Below are positions 30,546 to 39,860 of a stretch of DNA of 64,000 bases, one piece after another. Made by a program: the position numbers and the translations under genes. Source of the stretch: Arthrobacter sp. zg-Y844 (GTDB lineage Bacteria; Actinomycetota; Actinomycetes; Actinomycetales; Micrococcaceae); the NCBI RefSeq assembly GCF_024385465.1, contig NZ_JANFLS010000002.1, forward strand, positions 310,001-374,000, in the 5' to 3' direction. Below the pieces are notes generated by a model. It was not told the origin of the DNA. It did no database searches and worked only from the letters and a program-made list of their open reading frames with translations. Each line of letters opens with the position of its first letter. Within the stretch, counting starts at the first letter, position 1.

Positions 30546-31687
30546 CTCTGTCCTCCAAGGGCTGCAAGGGGATCTACGCGGGAAATCCGGACGATGGCCA
30601 GGGCGGCGCCCACCAGGCCCAGGACGATCGTCAGGACCGTGGCCGTCAAGATGGGAGTGGCCTCAAGCGCGAAAGGCATGGCCGTACCGCTCAGTCCGGC
30701 CCCCATGGCGAGGCCGGCGAGAATGCCGACGACGGTGGAGGTCACCAGGATGATGGCCGCCTGGAGCAGTCCGTCACGCAGCAGGTAGCCGGTGGAGGCG
30801 CCTACGGCGCGCAGCACCGCAAGTTCATGCTTCCGCTGGATGGTCCAGACCGTGAAGAACGCTCCGACCACGAGGGCGCAGATGGCGTACAGGAAGATCT
30901 GGATCATTTCCAGGGTCATGGTTTCGGCGGAGTAGCCGGGGGAGGCGTTGAAGGACTCCGCCAGGGTCGAGGTGACCGTTCCGGCGGCTTCATCGCCGGC
31001 GGCGAAATCGATGTCCGCACCGTCGGCTGCCTTCAGGGCAACCGTGCTGGCGGTGTCGAAGTCGACGCGGGACATGGTGTCAGTGGTCGGCGTTCCGGGG
31101 GCACTCTGTCCGCTCGCCAGGTACTGCCAGGTGTCCAGCGGGAGGTAGGCGAGGTCAACGTGTCCGAAAGTCTCCTGACCGTCGGTGTAGCCCACTACGG
31201 TCAGCTCGACGCCGATCCGCTCCAGGGTGACGACGTCGCCGATGTGCAGGCCTTCTTCAGCTGCGGTGGCGGACACCACGATCTCGTTCGGGGCGGCCAT
31301 GCTGCGGCCCTCGCCGACGGTCGGGGCCAGGAAGGAACCGGGCTCGATCCCGAACAGGGCCAGGTCAACCTGGGTGCCGTTGCCGGTGGTGCCATTCATC
31401 ATGGCGGTGCCCATCAGCGCGGACTCTTCCACGCCGGGCTGCTCGGCCCAGACGGCGGCCTGGTGCTCGTCCACCACGCTGCGGGAAAAGGCATTGTCGG
31501 TCTTGGTGCCCTCGTTGAAGGCGAAGGCGGTGGCTGGCATGGCTTTCAGGCCGGACACGCCGTCGTTGACGAGTCCGGAGGACAAGCCGGATAGAAGGAC
31601 CATAAGAACGGCGATGAGGGCGACGACGCCACCCATCAGTCCGAACCTGGCCCGGGCAAAACGCAACTCTCGAAGCGCTAGGAACAT
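30542..31687 (-). CDS. ABC transporter permease (FtsX/MacB-like)
   Basis: A 381-residue permease with one N-terminal helix (about 20-42), a large extracellular domain (about 50-255) and three C-terminal helices in an FtsX domain (about 260-375; QIFLYAICALVVGAFFTVWTIQRKHELAVLRAVGAS). ATG 31687 starts MFLALRELRFARARFGLMG; the frame is open further but would cross the operator palindrome. First gene of the exporter operon. Confidence 0.88.
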   Translation of the reverse strand: MFLALRELRFARARFGLMGGVVALIAVLMVLLSGLSSGLVNDGVSGLKAMPATAFAFNEGTKTDNAFSRSVVDEHQAAVWAEQPGVEESALMGTAMMNGTTGNGTQVDLALFGIEPGSFLAPTVGEGRSMAAPNEIVVSATAAEEGLHIGDVVTLERIGVELTVVGYTDGQETFGHVDLAYLPLDTWQYLASGQSAPGTPTTDTMSRVDFDTASTVALKAADGADIDFAAGDEAAGTVTSTLAESFNASPGYSAETMTLEMIQIFLYAICALVVGAFFTVWTIQRKHELAVLRAVGASTGYLLRDGLLQAAIILVTSTVVGILAGLAMGAGLSGTAMPFALEATPILTATVLTIVLGLVGAALAIVRISRVDPLAALGGQR

Positions 31688-31719
31688 CGGAACCCCTTGG
31701 TGGATTGCTGGAAATGTTG

Positions 31720-31746
31720 CCAACACCGTGTTGGGAACATACCAAC
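31720..31746. promoter_or_regulatory. Palindromic operator candidate for the TetR regulator
   Basis: A perfect inverted repeat CCAACAC-C-GTGTTGG (31720-31734) lies 33 bp upstream of the permease start. Its right half overlaps a second inverted repeat GTTGG-N7-CCAAC (31730-31746). Two overlapping symmetric sites before an operon that encodes its own TetR regulator are typical of autoregulation. Confidence 0.6.
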
Positions 31747-32195
31747 ATCATGTCAGAAAAAGACCGGCTGGGTGAAATGCGCGCACTGGAGCTTCCCGGC
31801 CCGGGCCGGGCAAAGACAGGGGAGTGGCCTGGGCGCAGCCCGTCTGCTGCGTAGGTTCCGTGCCGGCGCACGGCTTCGCGGCGGGTGCAGGGGGACGACG
31901 TCGGCTGCAGGCCGTATCGGGCTGATCAACCAACCGGCACTGATGGTGCCGGCACTGTTCGTGCGTGTGATGGTTCTGCCGACCGTGCTGGATCGGCATC
32001 CCGCGGGCGTGGGGCGGGGCGGTGTGGGTGGTGCGGTCGGTGGCAGGGACGGTTCCAGTTCCTGGTTGCCGATCCCCGCGGGGGCGCCGGCCCAGGTCTT
32101 ACTGCGGCCGGGCGCACTGCGGCCGGGCGAGCCGCCGGCGCCGGGAGGTAGTCCTCACCGGCGCCAACGGTTCCGCCGAGGGGCGGTTGGGTTGG
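31747..32195. other. Intergenic region without a recognisable gene
   Basis: About 450 bp between the ABC operon and the SDR gene. Open frames exist on both strands but their translations are Arg/Gly/Pro-rich and match nothing. A direct repeat ACTGCGGCCGGGCG occurs twice in tandem (about 32100-32129), and GGCAC-TGATG-GTGCC forms a small palindrome near 31941. It may be a decayed gene or simply spacer. Confidence 0.4.
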
Positions 32196-32981
32196 TTAGG
32201 ACCAGATGTCGTCGCCGCGCAGCGTGGCGTCGGCGCCGCCGTCGGTGTAGATGGTCTGCCCCGTGGTGTGGGTGTTCTCTTCGGAGGTCAGCCAGACCAG
32301 GAGGCGGGCAATAACTTCCGGTTCCGAGTGGCCGTTCAGCGGCATTGGCACGTTGGAATCCACCATGGCCCGGCCTTCAGGGGTGGACAGCAGGTCGCGC
32401 GTCATGGCGGAGAGCACGGTGCCCGGTGCAACCGCGTTCAGCGGAATCCCGGCGCCGGCAAAGGCGGGGGTGATGCTCTCGCGGCGGACCCAGCGGCTCA
32501 GTGCCCGCTTGCTGGACGGGTAGTTCAGGTAGCCGGTCTGGGGGCCGTTGTCGGCAAGCGCCTGGCCGATCCGCAGGGCTTCCTCCTCGTTGCCGGCGAG
32601 CATGGCGTCGACAAGTTCGGGGGAGTTGGGCTGCAGGCTCGCCATGGAGCTGACGACGGCGGCGCGCGGGGCGCTGCTCTTCGCCAGGGTCGGGGCCAGT
32701 TCGGTCAGGAAATCCGTGACGCCGAAGAAGTTCACGGCAACGGTGATGGGTGCCGGGGCGGAAATGCCGGCGCACGCGATGACTGCGTCGACGTTCCCGC
32801 CGGCAAGTTCCACGGCCTTCGCGACGGCGGCGGAGCGGCCCTCGGGCTTGCTCAGGTCCGCTTCGACGTCGGCGTTGCGCAGGTCGACGCCGATGACGGT
32901 GTTGCCGCGCTCCTTCAGGATGGCGGCGGTTGCTGCTCCGATGCCGGAGGCGGATCCGGTCACAATGTAGGTTCTAGTCAT
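32196..32981 (-). CDS. Short-chain dehydrogenase/reductase
   Basis: NAD(P)-dependent oxidoreductase of 261 residues. The cofactor motif TGSASGIG (about 8-15), NADVEADLS for the adenine-binding Asp, and the catalytic Tyr-Lys in YPSSKRALS are visible. An insertion before the Tyr (SPELVDAMLAGNEEEALRIGQAL) resembles 3-alpha-hydroxysteroid dehydrogenase/carbonyl reductase-like members. Substrate unknown. It appears monocistronic. Confidence 0.85.
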   Translation of the reverse strand: MTRTYIVTGSASGIGAATAAILKERGNTVIGVDLRNADVEADLSKPEGRSAAVAKAVELAGGNVDAVIACAGISAPAPITVAVNFFGVTDFLTELAPTLAKSSAPRAAVVSSMASLQPNSPELVDAMLAGNEEEALRIGQALADNGPQTGYLNYPSSKRALSRWVRRESITPAFAGAGIPLNAVAPGTVLSAMTRDLLSTPEGRAMVDSNVPMPLNGHSEPEVIARLLVWLTSEENTHTTGQTIYTDGGADATLRGDDIWS

Positions 32982-33018
32982 GTTTACAGTGTAGACCTGT
33001 CAGCCTTGTCCCGGCGTT

Positions 33019-33366
33019 TCAATGCAGCAGTTCCTGCCAGTCCGGCGGCACCCGGTCAGCCGGTCCGGGAACAGACTGGCTATTCGGGTGGTGGGCCGGC
33101 GGGGCGAGCTCCGGCCCCGCGAAGACCGAGGACTCCGCGTAGTTCCAGAACCAGTCCTCCCCGGGTTCGAAGCTGCGGATCACGGGATGCCCGGACTGCT
33201 GTTCGTGAAGGGTGGCGTGCTGCCCGGGGGAGCTGTCGCAGCAGCCGATGTGCCCGCATTCGGCACACCGGCGCAGGTGGTACCACCACCCCTGCTGCTC
33301 GGCGCATTCCACACAGCCCGGGCCGCTGGGCGGAACTGAAACGTTGATACCGGGGATCGGGTCCAT
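33019..33366 (-). CDS. UBP-type zinc finger domain protein
   Basis: A 115-residue protein with a ZnF-UBP domain: CVECAEQQGWWYHLRRCAECGHIGCCDSSPGQHATLHEQQSGHPVIRSFEPGEDWFW in outline, with paired CxxC ligands and the later H...H residues. In eukaryotes such domains bind ubiquitin; in bacteria the role is unknown. A consensus Shine-Dalgarno AAAGGAGGT lies before ATG 33366. Confidence 0.85.
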   Translation of the reverse strand: MDPIPGINVSVPPSGPGCVECAEQQGWWYHLRRCAECGHIGCCDSSPGQHATLHEQQSGHPVIRSFEPGEDWFWNYAESSVFAGPELAPPAHHPNSQSVPGPADRVPPDWQELLH

Positions 33367-33502
33367 GACGGACCTCCTTTGACGTACGGGCTGATCATCA
33401 GTACCGGCCGGCATACGGGAATGCCGTCCCCACCACGTTAGCCACCCGGCCGTCCCCGTCAACAGGTGCCGGGCACAACAGGTCCCGGGTCCGGGGTCCG
33501 GA

Positions 33503-35170
33503 CTAGGCCAGCCAGGCGGTGGTGTCGGGCGGCAGCAGGCCGCCCTCGAGTGCGCCGCTGCTGAGCAGCACGGACCCTTCCGGCAGTTCGATGGCCGCAC
33601 CGCCGAAGTTGGTGATGCTCTGCCACCCGCCGGGCCGTTGGAAGTGCAGCACGGTAGCCGCGCTCCGGACCCAGAGCAGTTCCTCCGGACCCTGCTGCTT
33701 TCCGCGCAGCTCCAAGGCACGGCGGTAGAAATTCAGGGTCGAGTCCCCGTCCTGCTCCTGGGCGGAGACGGCAGCCCGCGCGAAGTCGCCGGGCTGGGGC
33801 AGATGGGCGGAGCCGGTGCCGAAGCCGAAGCACGGGCCTTCCGCGGTCCAGGGCAGGGGTACCCGGCACCCGTCACGGCCCTTGTCCACACCCGCGTTGC
33901 GGTGGAACGTTGGATCCTGCCGGTCTGCGTCCGGGATCTCCGCCACTTCGTGCAGGCCCAGTTCCTCCCCCTGGTACAGGTAGGCCGAACCCGGCAGCGC
34001 GAGCATCAGCAGCGTGGCGGCCCGCGCCCGACGCAGGCCCAGCTCGCGGTCCAGCGCCGGTTCGGTGCCGCCCGAGAAGACCCACGCTTTTCCGTCCTGT
34101 CCTTTTTTGCTGCCTGCCGGAGCGGGCGGCAGGCCGTACCGCGTGGCGTGCCGGACGACGTCGTGGTTGGACAGCACCCAGGTGGAGGAGGCTCCGGTGG
34201 CAGCGGCCTGGTCCAGGTTGGCAGTGATGACCTCCCGGAACCGGGCGGCATCGAAGTCCGCCTGGAGCAGGTCGAAGTTGAACGCCTGGCCCAGGCCTTC
34301 GGGACTGGCGTACCGCCCGCGGCGCGAGGCATGCACCCAGGCCTCGGCAACCGCCGTGCGCGGAGGATCGTACTCGTTGAACAGCTTCCGCCACTCGGCA
34401 TAGATTTGGTGGACCTCGTCACGGTCCCAGAACGGGTGGCCGCCGTCGACACCGTCACCTTCCGGCGTCAGCTCGGCGCTGGCTGCCAGGGGCTCGGTAA
34501 GGTCCTTCGCCAGTGCGTGGGCCACATCTATCCGGAAGCCGTCCACACCGCGGTCGGACCAGAAGCGCAGGGTGGTGAGGAACTCCGCGCGCACCTCGGG
34601 GTTCTCCCAGTTGAAATCGGGCTGTTCCGGGGCGAACAGGTGCAGGTACCACTGCCCGTCCGGCACCTGCTCCCAGGCGCTGCCGCCGAAGACAGACTGC
34701 CAGTCCGAGGGCGGCAGGCTTCCGCCGGGTCCTGTTCCGTCCCGGAAGATGTACCGGTTGCGGGCCGGGGAGCCCTTGGGGGACGCCAGCGCTTCCTGGA
34801 ACCAGGCGTGGCGGTTGGAGGAGTGGTTCGGGACGATGTCCACGATCAGTTTGATGCCGGCGGAGTGCAGTGCCGCGGCAAGGTCATCGAAGTCGTCCAG
34901 GCCGCCCAGGCGCGGATCGACGGCGCGGTAGTCGTCGACGTCGTACCCGCCGTCCGCGAGCGCCGAGGGGTAGAACGGGCTCAGCCAGACGGCGTCGACC
35001 CCCAGTTGCGCAAGGTACGGAACCTTGGCCGTGATGCCGGGCAGGTCACCGAGGCCGTCTGCGTTCGAATCCGAGAAGCTGCGCGGATAGATCTGGTAGA
35101 CGGCGGCCTGCCGCCACCAGTGCGGATCCTTCATCGGGTCGGCGTGGAACGGCTGTGCGGAAGCGGTCAA
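33503..35170 (-). CDS. Alpha-glucosidase (glycoside hydrolase family 13)
   Basis: Cytoplasmic GH13 enzyme of 555 residues resembling oligo-1,6-glucosidase/alpha-glucosidase. Conserved regions are AVYQIYPRSFSDSNADGLGD, DIVPNHSS, DGFRIDVAHAL with the nucleophile Asp, VAEAWV with the acid/base Glu, and LSNHDVVRH with the transition-state Asp. No signal peptide is seen. It probably cleaves alpha-1,4 or 1,6 glucose from short oligosaccharides; exact specificity is not readable. No sugar transporter lies nearby. Confidence 0.92.
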   Translation of the reverse strand: MTASAQPFHADPMKDPHWWRQAAVYQIYPRSFSDSNADGLGDLPGITAKVPYLAQLGVDAVWLSPFYPSALADGGYDVDDYRAVDPRLGGLDDFDDLAAALHSAGIKLIVDIVPNHSSNRHAWFQEALASPKGSPARNRYIFRDGTGPGGSLPPSDWQSVFGGSAWEQVPDGQWYLHLFAPEQPDFNWENPEVRAEFLTTLRFWSDRGVDGFRIDVAHALAKDLTEPLAASAELTPEGDGVDGGHPFWDRDEVHQIYAEWRKLFNEYDPPRTAVAEAWVHASRRGRYASPEGLGQAFNFDLLQADFDAARFREVITANLDQAAATGASSTWVLSNHDVVRHATRYGLPPAPAGSKKGQDGKAWVFSGGTEPALDRELGLRRARAATLLMLALPGSAYLYQGEELGLHEVAEIPDADRQDPTFHRNAGVDKGRDGCRVPLPWTAEGPCFGFGTGSAHLPQPGDFARAAVSAQEQDGDSTLNFYRRALELRGKQQGPEELLWVRSAATVLHFQRPGGWQSITNFGGAAIELPEGSVLLSSGALEGGLLPPDTTAWLA

Positions 35171-35241
35171 GGCGGTCCTTCGGGTATGCGGCGTTTATGC
35201 GTTCCCTGGACTCTACCAACGGGTGTGGCACAGCTGACATC

Positions 35242-36489
35242 TCAGGGGGCGGCGGCCCGGCGTTCGAGCACCTCCCGTTCGCGGCGGTTCCGGGCCAGGG
35301 CTGCGGCAGCAGAAAATTCGGCCCGGGCCTCGTCCGTCCGGCCGAGCCTTGCCAGCAGCTCGGCCCGCACACTGGGCAACAGATGGGATCCCCGCAGTGC
35401 ACCTTCGGCCGCCAGGCGGTCCACGATGGCCAAGGCAGCTTCCGGGCCTGTCGCCATGGACACTGCCACCGCCCGGTTCAGTTCAACCACGGGACCGGGG
35501 GAGAGCCGCCCCAGTGCTTCGTAGAGCACCACGATGCGGGGCCAGTCCGTGAGCCCGGGCCGTGCGGCCGTGGCGTGGCACTGCGCGATAGCGGCCTGCA
35601 GGGCATAGCTCCCGCGTGTGAGGCCGAGTTCCTCCGACAGCCCGTCGGCACGGGCAAGGCCGGCCACGCCGCGGTGGATCTGCGCCCGGTCCCAGCGGGT
35701 GCGGTCCTGGTCCGCCAGCAGGACGGGCGCACCGCCGGGACCGGTGCGGGCGGCGAAGCGGGAGGCGGAGAATTCCAGCAGGGCCACCAGCGCGTGTGCT
35801 TCCGGTACCCGGGGGACCAGTCCGGCGAGGACCCTTCCGATCCGCAGCGCTTCGTTCGCCAGGTCCGGTCGGGTCCAGTTCTCGCCGCTGGTCGCCGCGT
35901 ACCCTTCGGTGAACATCAGGTAGATGACATGCAGCACCCCGCGCAGCCGCGGCGTCCACTCATTGGGCTCCGGCGGTTCAAAGGGAACCCTGGCCGCCGC
36001 CAGGGTTTTCCGGGCCCGGACAATGCGCTGCTGCACTGTGGCTGTGGGGACCAGGAACAGCCGGGCAATTTCGTCGGTGCGCAGCGACCCCACCACCCGC
36101 AGGGTCAAGGCAATCTGTGCCTCCGTGGAGAGCACCGGATGGCAGGCCGTGAACAGCAGCCGAAGCACATCGTCGGGCAGCGGGTCCCACTCCGGGGCTG
36201 CCTCGTCCTGCGCCCGGCGTGCCAGCATCTCGTAGCGGTCCTGAAGCCGCTCGGCCCGCCGCCACCTGTCGATGGCCCGGCGTTTGGCCACCGTACTGAT
36301 CCAGGCACCGGGGTTGCGGGGAATGCCGGTTCCGCTCCATGAGGCCAGGGCCTCGGCGACGGCGTCCTGCGCGGCGTCCTCGGCAAGGCCGACGTCGCCG
36401 GTCACCCGGGCCAGGGCAGCCACAATCCGGGCGCCTTCGATGCGCCACAGGGCATCGAGGCGTCCCCGGACTGCTGCCGCGGAATCCAC
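35242..36489 (-). CDS. ECF42-type RNA polymerase sigma factor with C-terminal TPR-like domain
   Basis: Sigma factor of 415 residues: sigma2 (about 10-75, ARVTGDVGLAEDAAQDAVAEALASW) and sigma4 (about 120-175, RVVGSLRTDEIARLFLVPTATVQQRIVRARKTL), followed by a 240-residue TPR-like extension (LRGVLHVIYLMFTEGYAATSGE..., ARAEFSAAAALARNRREREVLERR). This layout, with a DGPF protein gene directly upstream, is that of ECF42 sigma factors, which lack a classic anti-sigma factor. GTG 36489 is two bases past the upstream stop; GTG 36534 with a GGAAGGA site is an alternative start. Confidence 0.88.
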   Translation of the reverse strand: MDSAAAVRGRLDALWRIEGARIVAALARVTGDVGLAEDAAQDAVAEALASWSGTGIPRNPGAWISTVAKRRAIDRWRRAERLQDRYEMLARRAQDEAAPEWDPLPDDVLRLLFTACHPVLSTEAQIALTLRVVGSLRTDEIARLFLVPTATVQQRIVRARKTLAAARVPFEPPEPNEWTPRLRGVLHVIYLMFTEGYAATSGENWTRPDLANEALRIGRVLAGLVPRVPEAHALVALLEFSASRFAARTGPGGAPVLLADQDRTRWDRAQIHRGVAGLARADGLSEELGLTRGSYALQAAIAQCHATAARPGLTDWPRIVVLYEALGRLSPGPVVELNRAVAVSMATGPEAALAIVDRLAAEGALRGSHLLPSVRAELLARLGRTDEARAEFSAAAALARNRREREVLERRAAAP

Positions 36490-36491
36490 GG

Positions 36492-36935
36492 CTATCTGTT
36501 CTCCGCGTTCAGGTTCTCCTCTTCCTGACGCCACAGCTCTTCCTTCCGGATGTATTCGTTGTCCGCAAAGTCGGCGAAATCGTCGGCTTCATTCACGCGC
36601 CGGACCTCGAGTTTGGACCCGGGACCAAGCGGCGCACGGCTGGCCCACTCCGCGGCCTCCTCACGGGAGCCCACCTGCACAATCCAAAATCCGTTGAAGA
36701 GTTCGTGGGTTTCGCCGTAGGGGCCGTCGGTGACCAGCGGCGGATCCTCGGAGAAATCCACCACCAACCCGCTGCCCTCGGAGACGTCCGCCAGGCCTTC
36801 GCCTCCGATCATCACTCCGGCATTGATCATCGACTCGTTGTAGGCACCCATCTGGTTGATGATCTGCTCAAACGGGATGGCCTTGGACGCCTGCAGCGCC
36901 TCGTCGGTGGCCCGCATGATGAACATGTACTTCAT
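36492..36935 (-). CDS. YCII/DGPF domain protein, ECF42 partner
   Basis: A 147-residue YCII-related protein (KYMFIMRATDEALQ, then LVTDGPYGETHELFNGFWIVQVGSREEAAEWASRAP). The DGPY motif is the variant of DGPF found in proteins encoded next to ECF42 sigma factors. It sits immediately upstream of that sigma factor gene in the same operon. Its molecular role is not known; a regulatory or enzymatic role in the same response is inferred from context. Confidence 0.88.
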   Translation of the reverse strand: MKYMFIMRATDEALQASKAIPFEQIINQMGAYNESMINAGVMIGGEGLADVSEGSGLVVDFSEDPPLVTDGPYGETHELFNGFWIVQVGSREEAAEWASRAPLGPGSKLEVRRVNEADDFADFADNEYIRKEELWRQEEENLNAENR

Positions 36936-37118
36936 GGCACTCTCCTTGCTGCTTGTTTTATGGAAGGTGCTGATGCGCCTCCTACTATGACGTCGAACGG
37001 GCAGGATGGATATCGACAGCAGAGAAGAATTTTCCTGGCGCCGGAGTGCGGGCAGCCTCAGTGCCAGCAGCCGTTCAGCCGACGGCGGCGATGCCGCGTG
37101 TCTGGTTGCGTCCCGGCC

Positions 37119-37155
37119 TTTCGGCCAGCCGGACCGGGTCCTACAGTGTGGTGCA
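37119..37155 (+). promoter_or_regulatory. Putative leaderless promoter of the BTAD regulator
   Basis: TTTCGG (37119-37124), a 17-bp spacer and TACAGT (37142-37147) precede the ATG at 37155 by seven bases. No ribosome binding site is visible, so transcription probably begins at or next to the ATG. Confidence 0.5.
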
Positions 37156-38969
37156 TGGCCGGGATTAGGGTGCGCCTGCTGGGGCCGCCGTCGATCGAGT
37201 GCCCAGCCGGTGACGGGAGGCAGCCCCGTGGCCGGAAGGGTTGGGGGCTGCTCACCTATCTGCTGCTGCACCGCATTCCCACTCCGCGCGGCCAGCTGGC
37301 CGCGATGCTGTTTCCCGATGCCGGGGATCCGCTCGGGGCGCTGCGCTGGCACCTGTCGGATCTGCGCCGCGTGCTGGGCCCGGGCTCGGTGCTGCAGGGC
37401 GACCCGCTGATCCTGCGGCTGCCGCCGTCGTCGTCCTGCGACGCCGATACCGCCGCACCTTGGTCAGCGGACACCGCGTCCGCCGAACTCCTTGAGCGGC
37501 TGGAGTTCGCTGACTGCCCCGGCTTCGATACCTGGCTGACCGTGGAACGTCACCGGCTGCGGCACTTCGTTGAAACAGCGGCCTACGAAAAGGGGTTGGC
37601 TGCCCTCGCCGACGGCGATACCGGCAGTGCCGTGAAGTTCGCCGGGCAGGCCGTTCGCCTGGACCCGCTGAACGGTGACTTCCATGCCCTGCTTGTCCGC
37701 GCCCTCCTGGCCGTCGGGGACCGCAGCGGAGCCCGGGACCAGGCCGCCCGGTGCACCCGCCTTTTTGCCGAACACCTTGGCCTGGGCATGCCCGCTGAAG
37801 TCCAGCAGGCCCTGGCCGCCCCGGATGTCAGGATCAGTGCCCTGCCGGCCACCGCCGTCGCGGTCAGGTCCTATCTGGAAGCGGCCGCGTCCTGCCTCGC
37901 CGCCGGTGCCGCCACGCCCGCGTTGGCGCACCTGCGGGTGGCCGGCGGCCTGGCCGAACGGACCCGGAACCGCCAGCTGCAGGCCGAGGCACTTCTGGCC
38001 CTGGCGGGAGCCCTGATCCACGGTGCCGGCGGCCGCGGCGCCGAGGTCGCCGACCTGCTGCACCGCGTGGTGTCCCTCTCCGGGCCGGACGGCAGTCCTG
38101 CCGTGCAGGCTGCCGCGTACCGGGAACTGGGATTCCTCGCCGTGCAGCGCGGCTTCCCGGCGAGCGGGATTCGCTGGCTGGCCCGGGCGTTGGCGTTGGC
38201 GTCGGCGGCCGGACTGGCGGACGAAACGGCCAGGGTGTTGGGCGTCCGCGGAATGCTGGCCACCGATACCGCTGACTATCCCGCAGCCGCCGAAGCGCTG
38301 GCCACATCGACGGGCCTGAGTACCGACGGCGGCAACCTCCGGCAGGCGGCGTTCGCCCGTGCCATGCTGGGCCGGCTATACCTGCTGACCGGGCAGCACG
38401 GCACCGCCGCTGAGGAACTGGACGCGTCCCTGATGCTCCTCGCGAGTGAGCACTGGACCGCGTTCCGACCGCTGGTGGAGGCCCTGAGAAGCGAGGCATA
38501 TCTGCTTTCCGGCGCTTCGGTGGAAGCGGCGGAGCTGGCCGACCACGCGGTCGCGCTGGCCGAGGCGTTCGGGGACCGCTGTTATCTGGACTCGGCGTTC
38601 CAGGCCAAGGCCCGGGTCCTGCTGGCTGCCGGCGACCGGGCTGCTGCGGGAGAGTGGATCCGCCGCGGGCTGCGCCCCGACCCCTGGTACCGCTGGTTCC
38701 GGGGACGGAACCTGGAATTCGCCTGCACGGTTGCGCTGCATTCGGATCCCCCGCTGGCACTCGTGTACGCACGGGAGCTCAGCGAGTTGTCCAGCCGCTA
38801 CGGGCACGACGAGCTCACCGTCCGGGCCTATTCCTTCCGGGCGGCGCTGGGGGACTCGGCCGTGGAAACGGCTATTCCGCTGCTGGCCGCCCGCATCACC
38901 AATCCCCGGCTGCGGGCTGACCTTGCCGGCCTTGCACACGGCACCGCACACGCCGGGATCGGACACTGA
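37155..38969 (+). CDS. BTAD domain transcriptional regulator (AfsR/SARP-like)
   Basis: A 604-residue regulator. The N-terminus (about 1-90, IRVRLLGPPSIECPAGDGRQPRGRKGWGLLTYLLLHRI... then LFPDAGDPLGALRWHLSDLRRVLG) is the OmpR-like winged helix of SARP/BTAD proteins. The bacterial transcriptional activation domain covers about 100-220 (DTWLTVERHRLRHFVETAAYEKGLAAL...). The rest is Ala/Leu-rich, TPR-like repeats. There is no NB-ARC ATPase, unlike AfsR. Targets unknown; the methyltransferase gene just downstream could be one. Confidence 0.82.
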   Translation: MAGIRVRLLGPPSIECPAGDGRQPRGRKGWGLLTYLLLHRIPTPRGQLAAMLFPDAGDPLGALRWHLSDLRRVLGPGSVLQGDPLILRLPPSSSCDADTAAPWSADTASAELLERLEFADCPGFDTWLTVERHRLRHFVETAAYEKGLAALADGDTGSAVKFAGQAVRLDPLNGDFHALLVRALLAVGDRSGARDQAARCTRLFAEHLGLGMPAEVQQALAAPDVRISALPATAVAVRSYLEAAASCLAAGAATPALAHLRVAGGLAERTRNRQLQAEALLALAGALIHGAGGRGAEVADLLHRVVSLSGPDGSPAVQAAAYRELGFLAVQRGFPASGIRWLARALALASAAGLADETARVLGVRGMLATDTADYPAAAEALATSTGLSTDGGNLRQAAFARAMLGRLYLLTGQHGTAAEELDASLMLLASEHWTAFRPLVEALRSEAYLLSGASVEAAELADHAVALAEAFGDRCYLDSAFQAKARVLLAAGDRAAAGEWIRRGLRPDPWYRWFRGRNLEFACTVALHSDPPLALVYARELSELSSRYGHDELTVRAYSFRAALGDSAVETAIPLLAARITNPRLRADLAGLAHGTAHAGIGH

Positions 38970-39029
38970 CGGGGTCAGGCAGCACAAGGGGCGCAATGCA
39001 AGCCCCTCAAACGCAAGGACGTGAGGATC

Positions 39030-39860
39030 ATGACGGACACACAAACCAGCCCCGACCGGGAACTGAAGGCGAAGCTCCGGGCGGTATGGGCGCTCGGGAA
39101 CTATCCGGCCGTGGCCAGCGAGATCATTCCCGGCCTGGGACCGGTGCTGGTGGAGGCCTGCGGTGTTACGGACCGGGATGAGGTCTTGGACATCGCGGCG
39201 GGTACGGGCAACGCAGCAATTCCGGCGGCGGAGACCGGCGCCGCCGTGACAGCCTCGGACCTGACACCGGAACTCCTCGAATCGGGCAAACGGATAGCGC
39301 AGTCCCGGGGTGCGTACCTGAACTGGGTGGTGGCCGACGCCGAATCGCTTCCGTTCGCGGACGGCTCCTTCGACGCGGTGATCTCCTGCGTCGGAGTGAT
39401 GTTCGCTCCGCACCACGGGCCGGCGGCGTCGGAAATGGTGCGTGTGTGCCGGCCCGGCGGAAGGATCGGGCTGATCAACTGGACCCCGGAAGGATTCATC
39501 GGGCGCATGTTCGCCGCCATGAAGCCGTACGCGCCGCCTCCGCCTCCCGGAGCGCAGCCGCCGCCGTTGTGGGGAAACCCCGAGCATGTGGAGTCTCTCC
39601 TGGCGGGCAAGGTGCGGAATTTCACCGCCGAACGCCGGACCCTTCGTGTTGACCGGTTCGCGACGCCGGAGGAGTTCCTGGGCTTTTTCAAAGCGAACTA
39701 CGGTCCCACCCTCGCCGTGTACAAATCGCTCGGGGACAGCCCGGACCGTGCTGCAGCACTGGATCAGGAACTGCTGGAACTGGCGAGCCGGTTCAGCGCC
39801 GGCACGGGCAACACGGCCATGGACTGGGAGTACTTGCTGGTCACGGCGCGGCGCGCCTAG
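39030..39860 (+). CDS. Class I SAM-dependent methyltransferase
   Basis: A 276-residue methyltransferase of the UbiE/methyltransferase_11 type. Motif I is VLDIAAGTGNAAIPAAETGA, followed by ASDLTPELLESGKRIA, the acidic VVADAESLPFADGSFDAVISCVGVMF and RVCRPGGRIGLINWTPEGF. A Pro-rich loop (KPYAPPPPPGAQPPP) interrupts the middle. Substrate unknown. ATG 39030 is preferred over GTG 39021. It may be co-transcribed with the BTAD gene 60 bp upstream. Confidence 0.85.
   Translation: MTDTQTSPDRELKAKLRAVWALGNYPAVASEIIPGLGPVLVEACGVTDRDEVLDIAAGTGNAAIPAAETGAAVTASDLTPELLESGKRIAQSRGAYLNWVVADAESLPFADGSFDAVISCVGVMFAPHHGPAASEMVRVCRPGGRIGLINWTPEGFIGRMFAAMKPYAPPPPPGAQPPPLWGNPEHVESLLAGKVRNFTAERRTLRVDRFATPEEFLGFFKANYGPTLAVYKSLGDSPDRAAALDQELLELASRFSAGTGNTAMDWEYLLVTARRA

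Noticed and set aside
31697-32314. A 205-codon plus-strand frame in the gap after the ABC operon
   Set aside because: It crosses the operator palindrome and the 3' end of the SDR gene, and the translation is low-complexity Arg/Gly.
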